NCBI GenBank assembly: GCA_023078685.1
Contig: JALGAS010000005.1
Coordinates: 868,001 to 932,000, forward strand
Direction of reading: 5' to 3'
DNA from: Neopestalotiopsis rosae
Taxonomy: Eukaryota; Ascomycota; Sordariomycetes; Amphisphaeriales; Sporocadaceae
DNA length: 64,000 nt
Shown piece after piece: positions 58,101-64,000 of the stretch. A program made the position numbers and the translations under genes. Within the stretch, counting starts at the first letter, position 1. Every line of letters starts with the position of its first letter. The notes below the pieces were generated by a model. That model was not told the origin of the DNA. It was given only the letters and a program-made list of their open reading frames with translations, and searched no databases.

Positions 58101-59216
58101 ATCAAACCGGTCAATTTCCTTGAATGGCATGGTTGGGCGGCCAAAGTCCCAGATATGCACAGGGCTGATGCCATAACCCTTGGTTGGCCCGTCGACATAG
58201 GAAACAGCGATTTGTGCGGCTCTCTTGCCTCGGGCAGTGGCTGACCACAACGGTGGTCGCCATGCCACTGAAGAAATAGGAGCGGGTGTTGTGATGCTCC
58301 ATTTGGGTTTTTGTCTCTTGCTGGCAGTCTCAGAGACGTCCCAGATGTGACAGGCACTATCAAGGCCGGCGCTCAAAAGACGGACACCGTCAAAGTGCCA
58401 GGCAATGGAAGTTGCTCCTCTAGTAGGGTCATGAGCATTGATCCTCAGTAACGGCGCGTTGGGTTTTCGAATGTCCCACTTGAGGACGGCACCGGATTCG
58501 GTCGCACAAGCAAAGACCATGCCATCCTTTGGCGACCATGCGACATCCCGTATACCTTCCGCGTTGCACTTAAAAGACTGAAAGGCACGATATGTTGCTT
58601 GGCTCGTTCGATTCGCTACTGGGTTCTTGGTGTCGAAACATCTCACAATACCGTCTTGGCTGCCTGAAAGAAGCCATGTATTCCGGTGTGGGTTGATATC
58701 GAGCGTGTTGATTTGGCGAGAGTCCTCGCGCATTTGTACGAATTCAAGCCCAGCACCGCCAGGTGCCTTGGAGCCGAGGCGACTGAGGTTATACTGAAAT
58801 ATGCGGCCATTAGCGCATGCTGTAAATATTGTCGGCTCGCCGCTGGCGTTCGTCGCCCATTTGACATCCTTAATTGACAACTGGTCGGAGTTTGTAGTCG
58901 ATGCGGTGCCCTTGGCAGTCGGTTGCGCAGTGATGGTCGCGCGCACGTCAATTCCCTCCTTCACGCTTGATCCATCCACCTGAATGGTCTTGAGAACATG
59001 CCTCCCACCGAGAACGGCGAAATGGCCGTCGGGTGATTTGTCGATGCATGCGATCGGCCCACCGGTCGCGTAGTCGGCATCTTGAGATGCGCTTGGCCGG
59101 TACGAAGGGACGATTGGAGAGCCACTCGGGCCCAGGTTATTGTCGGTAACGGTCGAGTCGTTGGCCGGCCTGCCCAACAGGCGGCGCAAGCCCTTCAAGT
59201 TGCCTTGATTATACAT
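55122..59216 (-). CDS. RTC1: RTC1 / WDR24-type SEA (GATOR2) complex subunit
   Basis: Intronless frame of 1364 residues. An N-terminal WD40 propeller spans about residues 50-400, with blocks such as WLLSGSQDGIVRCFD, VFACATESGAVLKWDIR and RLLSAGLDSACHIWDVS. A long disordered Ser/Pro-rich middle follows. Near the C-terminus are zinc-binding motifs CPNCHKPRE, WKCERCGYTMGPCAVCKHRD and a RING-like WYCPGCKHGGHAACMEGWH. This order is that of yeast Rtc1/Sea2 and animal WDR24, a vacuole-membrane SEA-complex subunit upstream of TORC1. The length is near that of filamentous-fungal orthologs. It is divergent from the UVRAG-type gene, so two endomembrane/autophagy-linked genes share a promoter region. Confidence 0.92.
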   Translation of the reverse strand: MYNQGNLKGLRRLLGRPANDSTVTDNNLGPSGSPIVPSYRPSASQDADYATGGPIACIDKSPDGHFAVLGGRHVLKTIQVDGSSVKEGIDVRATITAQPTAKGTASTTNSDQLSIKDVKWATNASGEPTIFTACANGRIFQYNLSRLGSKAPGGAGLEFVQMREDSRQINTLDINPHRNTWLLSGSQDGIVRCFDTKNPVANRTSQATYRAFQSFKCNAEGIRDVAWSPKDGMVFACATESGAVLKWDIRKPNAPLLRINAHDPTRGATSIAWHFDGVRLLSAGLDSACHIWDVSETASKRQKPKWSITTPAPISSVAWRPPLWSATARGKRAAQIAVSYVDGPTKGYGISPVHIWDFGRPTMPFKEIDRFDYSPSALLWHDQDLLWTAGVNGFLQCDVAYAPKVIDRKAPSCLAFAPTGDVLMVLEERTQPRRPHPTISTHDMLPTSSFRSSPNAQGLSHSRSDSEEDVVGSFLGPSTTGSQRSQNSSLRPTAATLSSTPPSGSLNDEPTIPLEQSIAITKGFKPNQVMAIGQAAPPLKTRHYQFLSHHYLTSLLMDLPYGHGSDSLDLRVCGIMEHYARAAESVGQIRLAQTWRILAQAFSSLLTRRAQYHLEVRMAKRKNAKSPLLKSRGDSKLNLQKLVKPAAQDVGGDETPRKASSVRSVDKDNRSSLGHSFLLGDAESESNVPTPIARPVREDAPETHQFVLGKILTPVQELDSFKLPPAFHKDIAQPSPRKRHDSVPLSEASHKSQISSTEGYDFYDIEAAEDLPHAIDVPKKKEPLSLDYVDPRVSSSQRRQPIRHDSEESFGQMFSVSDGNRLPTESSSIANSVQHDVGRPDEIIDSSKSSLDDYQSRIRGKQIHESPEASGISRPPGLQQADSAGSQEIFMISQTTADSVDSQRSQLEFHDFSHPSVELSPIAQKVKQPQSPRNKSHERVPSEQPEENTSTIITETDYMPWDDDPPYPFPLSTETENKICAPSLRPYELLSRVLEYEAQNSALNASAIILLLRPLVPAEVIDSHMATAILRHHHDRLMRQQFFIEAALLRNLCVVDWPDGMEVWGDNYTSIFFPAQDPQRVSASFSCPNCHKPREINRNSDLGVWKCERCGYTMGPCAVCKHRDATVVSHPPIPLSRGVLQKRSTEDDSHLSTWWYCPGCKHGGHAACMEGWHSLIPSEDTNGDDAQIGTNGHSGSFTGETFSGGCCPMDGCGHACLPGPWRDTLGGQQKESLERKVREQTRSSIPLLHRNDQKMEPENEFIGSAPAVIGGVRGDGLIVSQSRAVEGVREALRSSDLGNGNLAEDGNRFSRAAGGILSVLGTSPGRTSGQGSPVAGSHNSRGNDRSERDKRKSVKFVGATDERR

Positions 59217-59858
59217 GTCGACATTGAATCGCTTTGGGCGGCCATGGACACAGGTAATTTCACCGTATGGTGCGCGTAGGAATGGGATGGTGCTTGGAAC
59301 AACGCGCTCGTCAACGGCGGTGGCACAAAAGGATCATTGTCGAGTGCAATGTTGATTGCTGACCTTCATCGCAGGTAGGTCGTTTGCTGGAATTGTTATC
59401 TTGCCCAATTGAAGAGGCCTGATATCTAGTGGACTAAGTAAGGTTCTAGAGCTACCAGCTACCTATTACCTACACTACGCCAAGTCCGCTGGAATCGAGA
59501 CCTCTGGCCGCCTGTACCCCGCGATTCTGCCGCCAATGGCCGCCCGAAGCTGCTGCAGCTATGCTAAAGCTAGTGCTGAGCTTGAGCAGTTCGCGTGCTG
59601 CATGCCATGACGTTTCAGTGCATATCGTCACCTATCCCGACGGCGTAAACGATGCTGCTTGTGGTCTTGCTGAGTGATCTGGTGCTTTGATCCGACATTT
59701 GCCGGCCTGTCCATTGTGCGGCACCGACCTCGAAGCTCTGTTCACTGAACTCACCCATGCAGTCTGGACATTGACAATTCTGAAAGATTGTGTCTGCCGG
59801 CAAATGAGATATTTACCGGCGTTCCTGCTGCCGCTTGCAGCTTGTCGCGTCACGAACC
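59217..59858. other. Divergent promoter of RTC1 and UVRAG-type genes
   Basis: 642 bp between two divergent genes with related cellular roles. No gene seen. Confidence 0.5.
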
Positions 59859-61760
59859 ATGTCTCTCTCGACTGAGTCGACGCGTCCACTTCTCCTGCCG
59901 CAGAATCGTCGTCTACGTCACCTGCAAGGAATCTACATACGGAACCTGAGCTTTGTACGACCGCATGGAAAGACGGCAGATGATCTAAATCTGGGAAAGG
60001 GGTCGACGACAAAGCTGCAGGCCCTCAAGTCCAGCTCACAACTCCATCATGCGGCATCCTCTGAATCGCTGCGGGATCGACCCACCAAGATTCGACGGCG
60101 AAGCACTAATCTTGCGAACAAGAGCCCGGTGATCAGGCAAAAGGCATTGGAAGTTGCTATTGAGAGGCGAGCAGCAGATGTGTTCTTCTCTCTACATGTA
60201 GAAGGCGTCGAGGATCCGGTGTACATCAGTGAGGTCAAGGACCGATCAACGGTATGAGTGACCCTTGAGAATTGCGAATCAAGGCAGTCAACTAAACTCG
60301 AAATGGGGCAATTTTGCTGATATGGACTCGAAACACAGAACTTCAATTTTCGTTTCTTCGACCTGTCGCAAGCCGATTCCCAGATCGCACGATCTGCCGA
60401 AGCAGTAGTCAAGATATGGGCAAAACGACAAGATCAATGGCTGCTTTTACTCGAACAAGCGGTCGAACTGCGGCATCTAAACTTCATGGGCACGTTACGG
60501 AACCAACATTTTCCTCCCAATTGCTTGGTGTTCCATCTCATTGACGGAGTTTATTGCCTTGAAATACCAGCCAAAGTTCCCGAGCCCAAACAAGGCACGC
60601 CTCTATCTACTTCATCGTATAATGCTCTGATGAAGCTCTCAAACCTCGAAGCATCTATTCAAGATGCTTTGGCAACGCGGGAATCCCTGACGGCTCAAAT
60701 CAATGGAATTTTGGAACGTTCACCTCCAGACCCGGTCCCCCTGGCGGAAGAGAAGGCCAGGCTTGCGAATAAGTATCTTACAGCCGAGCAACGTTCTCTT
60801 AAAGCCGCCGAAGCCCGCCGTGAGGAGCTGAAGCAATCAATTGCTGCTAGACGTGCTGCCATCGCCGAAGGTCGCGAGGCGCAGGACAAGACTGCACAAG
60901 ACATTGAGAACGCAGCTACAAAATTACCAACTGCTCGTGCCTCGATTGTTGACGCGCGCGATAACATCCGTGGTCAACGCCGGCGTATCTGCGAAGAACT
61001 CGGTCAGATCTTTCCGATCGCAGCGGCACCTTCTGGGGCACCCCTGGCTTTTCAGATCTGTGGCATTGAGCTGCCGAATACAGACTATGACCCAACCCTG
61101 AACACTGCTGCAGAAAATGCCCTGTCGGCAGGACTAGGCTATGTTGCTCAGCTGACTCATGCACTCCAATTCTATCTTGGCGTGCCTCTACCATATCCCA
61201 TCACACCATTTGGCTCCAGGAGCAGTGTCCGAGACGAAATATCTCAAATAGCCGACAAGGAACGTACTTTTCCGCTCTATATACGTGGAGGAGCAACTGC
61301 CCAATATCGGTTCGACTATGGCTGGTTCTTACTCAATAAGGACATTGAGACTCTGTGCGCCAGTGCAGGCCTCAAAGTCGTTGATATACGACATACTCTG
61401 CCAAACCTAAAGTATCTCCTCTACGTCTGTAGTGCTGGTACTAATGACTTACCTGAACGGAAACGTGGTGGCATCAGAGGCTTGTGGGCTGGCAAAATGA
61501 AGGGCCGCATCGGCACGTCCACAGATGATGGAGCAAGTAGTGCTGGAGGCAGTCGACGTGGCAGTGCCGAAAGTGAATTGCTCGATAAGCAAAGAGCGGA
61601 CCTGAGAAAGATGATCACTAGTGACCCCAACAGTCATGGTGACCGACATACAACTGCCAGTCCAGTGCCTGAGCGAAGTGCATCAACCCGACTGGCTCTT
61701 GATGAAGATACCAAATTCACATTGAGAACTAAAGGCTTGAGAGAGAACATCGTTAACTGA
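59859..61760 (+). CDS. UVRAG/Vps38-type autophagy protein
   Basis: Two exons, 59859..60251 and 60339..61760, total 1815 nt and 604 residues. The N-terminus has LRHLQGIYIRNLSF and a small beta-rich region, then a conserved FRFFDLS block right after the intron. A long Ala/Glu/Arg coiled coil runs about residues 190-330. The C-terminal half has FGSRSSVRDEI, FPLYIRGGATAQYRFDYGWFLLNKDIE and LPNLKYLLYVCSAG, the hallmark of the UVRAG/Atg14-like domain. Fungal members act like Vps38 in the class III PI3-kinase complex II for endosomal sorting. A nuclear role is not indicated. The ATG at 59859 is the natural start. Confidence 0.85.
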
Positions 61761-62181
61761 GATGTAAACTCCACAGCTAGCAGTCCTGGACAGTTCGGGA
61801 GGGGTAATTTGTAAATAGTTGTTCGACGAGGAGAGCGTTGCTTTTGTGTTCCGTACGATATACCCCGGCAAGAGCGTTGACATAACATAATGAATGACTT
61901 CCATAAAACAACATGATCCACCGAAGCATCGCGTCCTTTGCAGGATGTGCATGTCATCAGAGTGATTTGGCATGAATGGCCCAATATCTAGACACTGTGT
62001 AGCCGATAAACCATTTCACTCAAGGCAGATTGCTTAGCACAATATTTGCACCTCCCATTACTCTATCCCAAAGATCTATGTACGTCCAAAAAGGTCAAGC
62101 GCTGTATCTATGATTGAAAGTGGTACACAAAGCTCAAACGCAAATAGGCAACGAAACCTAGTGACATCTCCAATGCCCTTT
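61761..62181. other. Convergent spacer
   Basis: 421 bp between convergent 3' ends. No gene seen. Confidence 0.5.
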
Positions 62182-62700
62182 TTACACTCTGGAGACCGCA
62201 GGTGGGCCATCGATCCAGTCGCACTTGACCACGACTTGCTGTCTAGCTGGGTCAATGGTGGAAGTCTAGAGGTAGCGAATGTCAGTATACCATGAAATAA
62301 TCGATAATCTTTGCGTCCTGAGGGTGCCTACCTGAATACCGGTGACGGTCGTGGTCTTGCCGTCGTTGCTCTGGGATGAGCAGACGAGGTTATCCGAAAT
62401 GCCGTTTAGTGTCGTCATGACGGCCAGCTCTCCGGGTTGTGCTGTTGTTGCAATTCTCATGTTAGTACTCCGAGCAAACTGCGCCCATACTGGAGCAACC
62501 TGGATGAATATGCTCTTACTCAGTTGTCTGTAACCAGCTCCAACCTCCATGTTGGAGTGCACAGTGTTGCCGTCGACATCGGTGAATTCTACGGAGCCAA
62601 TGTATGTCTGACGAGGTGCGACGCTGGCGTTTCCGGCTGGGGCGGCCAGGGCTGATCCGCTGGCCAAGAGGACCGTGGCGATGAAGGTTGAGAAGTACAT
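62182..62700 (-). CDS. Small secreted protein, unknown function
   Basis: Two exons, 62700..62332 and 62265..62182, total 453 nt and 150 residues. A clear signal peptide, MYFSTFIATVLLASGSALA, is followed by APAGNASVAPRQ, which may include a short propeptide. The mature part is beta-rich with two Cys (LVCSS and VKCDW) that could form one disulfide, and ends KCDWIDGPPAVSRV. The intron 62266..62331 has clean GTAGGC/CTCTAG borders; without it the frame runs on into a different short tail. Size, secretion and lack of a known domain fit an effector-like or cell-surface protein, but no function is shown. The ATG at 62700 starts the signal peptide and is preferred over an upstream in-frame one. Confidence 0.7.
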
Positions 62701-64000
62701 TTTGATATTTGCGAGGGATTCGAAGGTTATTATCAAATTGATGGTCGAGGAGGAATGGGATATAATATTCAAATTGAGAGATGGAGGCAATGGGAGGAGT
62801 ATAGCAATATTTATACTTCGGCAGAGCTCGTTAGCGTCATAGTTATAGAGTACGAAATACCGTGGCACTTCAATTGCCGATCAAGCTACGTAGTAGTAGT
62901 ATGTAACATCGTCGAAAATTGTCAAGCATCAAGCATCTACAAATTGTCTACTGAGCCCTTCTTACGTCAACTACAATGGTGGCTGTGTCACTTCAGGAGT
63001 GACCTGTCAGCATTACTTTAGAGCGAACCCGACACTATGGAACACTAGGCCATTTTCATGTCCAAGTCTATAGGATCGTCGTTCGGGTTAGTGGACACTC
63101 GATGAACACGACCTGCGCGAAGGAATGTCAGCTGACGCTTGGTGTCTCTTTTTCAACAGACGCGATTGGGTACCGGAATCAGAAGGAAACGTCGCAGCCT
63201 CGTTTTTGCAACGTAGTGGGCATAGGTGGTCTGCGGACAGTCTTTGAAAAGTCCCTGAGCTAAGATGCTATTTACGGGTGATCGACATGGCGAACTTTTA
63301 TCACCGGAATGGTCCGGTGCTTCGAGAAGAAAGCGCCAAAAGGTTCCTCGAGGCGAGGTCTGTGGTCTTGAAATGCTGATTATGTCAAAATGACGTAGCG
63401 TGAGAGCCAGAAGCAATGATGCTTTGAAATATGCTCGAGGATAGTGTATCATTGTGATTGCACTAGACTGAAAGGCGGCATCTATCTACTATTTGCCGGA
63501 GGAGGCATTCGCCATGTCTTTCTACTTTCAAAAACATGTTTGTTCATGTTCTCCGGGGTCCCTCATAAACAGACCATTCGGCTCGTGATGTCTTCTACAA
63601 TACCATGATGTAAATCAACATACTGGCTGGTAAGCGAGCTTTTGATCACTTCAAAATGCTAGTTCGGGGCCGATTTATTAGAGAAATGCAAGTTTCTGAT
63701 TGCTCCTGCCTGCCCCAAAAAGTACAACCATTTCCTCTCTGGCTCGATTATTCGCTGAGAAACATGAACTTCTAGAACATGTAAGAATGCTATAAAAGGC
63801 GGTTAATATGGTTCTCATAATGTCTATTGTCAATGGCGACTCGTTCAGTCAGGATCTAGGTATAGAACGACTTGAAGATCAGTGCTATTTGCACGTCAAA
63901 ACTTCAAGCTACGAATCGAGAAGTCCACCGTCAAAGCAGTGAGGTGAGCAAAGTCAATACGTTTCAATGTACCAGAGCCATTGTCAGAGTCATGTCATTA
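62701..64000. other. Right-end intergenic, no gene seen
   Basis: 1.3 kb to the window edge. A TATAAAAG element near 63791..63798 on plus may belong to a gene starting beyond the window. Otherwise nothing supported. Confidence 0.4.

Noticed and set aside
1..64000. CRISPR arrays, integrated virus or bacterial mobile element
   Set aside because: No regularly spaced repeats, no reverse transcriptase, transposase or capsid-like frames were recognised anywhere in the window.

Overview
This 64 kb window reads as nuclear DNA of a filamentous ascomycete, most likely a sordariomycete and plausibly Hypocreales. Genes are spread over both strands. Most introns are short (49-140 nt) with GTRNGT donors and YAG acceptors. 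Several products belong to fungal-restricted families: fungal rhodopsin/SAT4-like membrane protein, Clr5 domain, Fungal_trans_2 domain, OTT_1508-like deaminase, UVRAG-type autophagy protein and RTC1. The xylitol dehydrogenase closely resembles the Trichoderma-type enzyme as I remember it. No search was run, so the taxon is an inference.

Layout. 0-10 kb is metabolic: a short-chain dehydrogenase, a dsRNA-binding-like SR-rich protein, an mpaB/DUF2236 oxygenase-like protein, a GH2 beta-mannosidase and a convergent xylitol dehydrogenase; the last two fit hemicellulose and pentose use. 12-26 kb holds a shortened NLR-type N-terminal protein, an amidase broken by a 37-bp tandem duplication, a GMC oxidoreductase, a transcription-factor-like protein without its zinc cluster, and a 14-exon ABCC-type transporter. 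27-33 kb has the ROK1-type helicase, a long gene-free stretch with a strong stem-loop, and a GH79 glycosidase.

34-48 kb looks like an accessory island. It holds a C-terminally anchored unknown protein, divergent from a trypsin-like protease gene that also carries a Cys motif, a membrane helix and an apparent frameshift. These are followed by a Clr5-domain gene, a roughly 4.3 kb stretch without a protein gene but with splice-like signals and a decayed tRNA-like sequence, an OTT_1508-like deaminase with an acidic tail, and a C2H2 zinc-finger gene that is either decayed or has 33-34 nt introns. 48-63 kb returns to mostly conserved genes: a rhodopsin-like membrane protein, a dihydrodipicolinate-synthase-family aldolase/lyase with a CGG dyad in its promoter, RTC1 (SEA complex), a UVRAG/Vps38-type protein and a small secreted protein.

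Exon boundaries were read by eye from splice consensus, frame continuity and family expectation. They should be treated as models. Where the total coding length is stated, it was checked to be a multiple of three.
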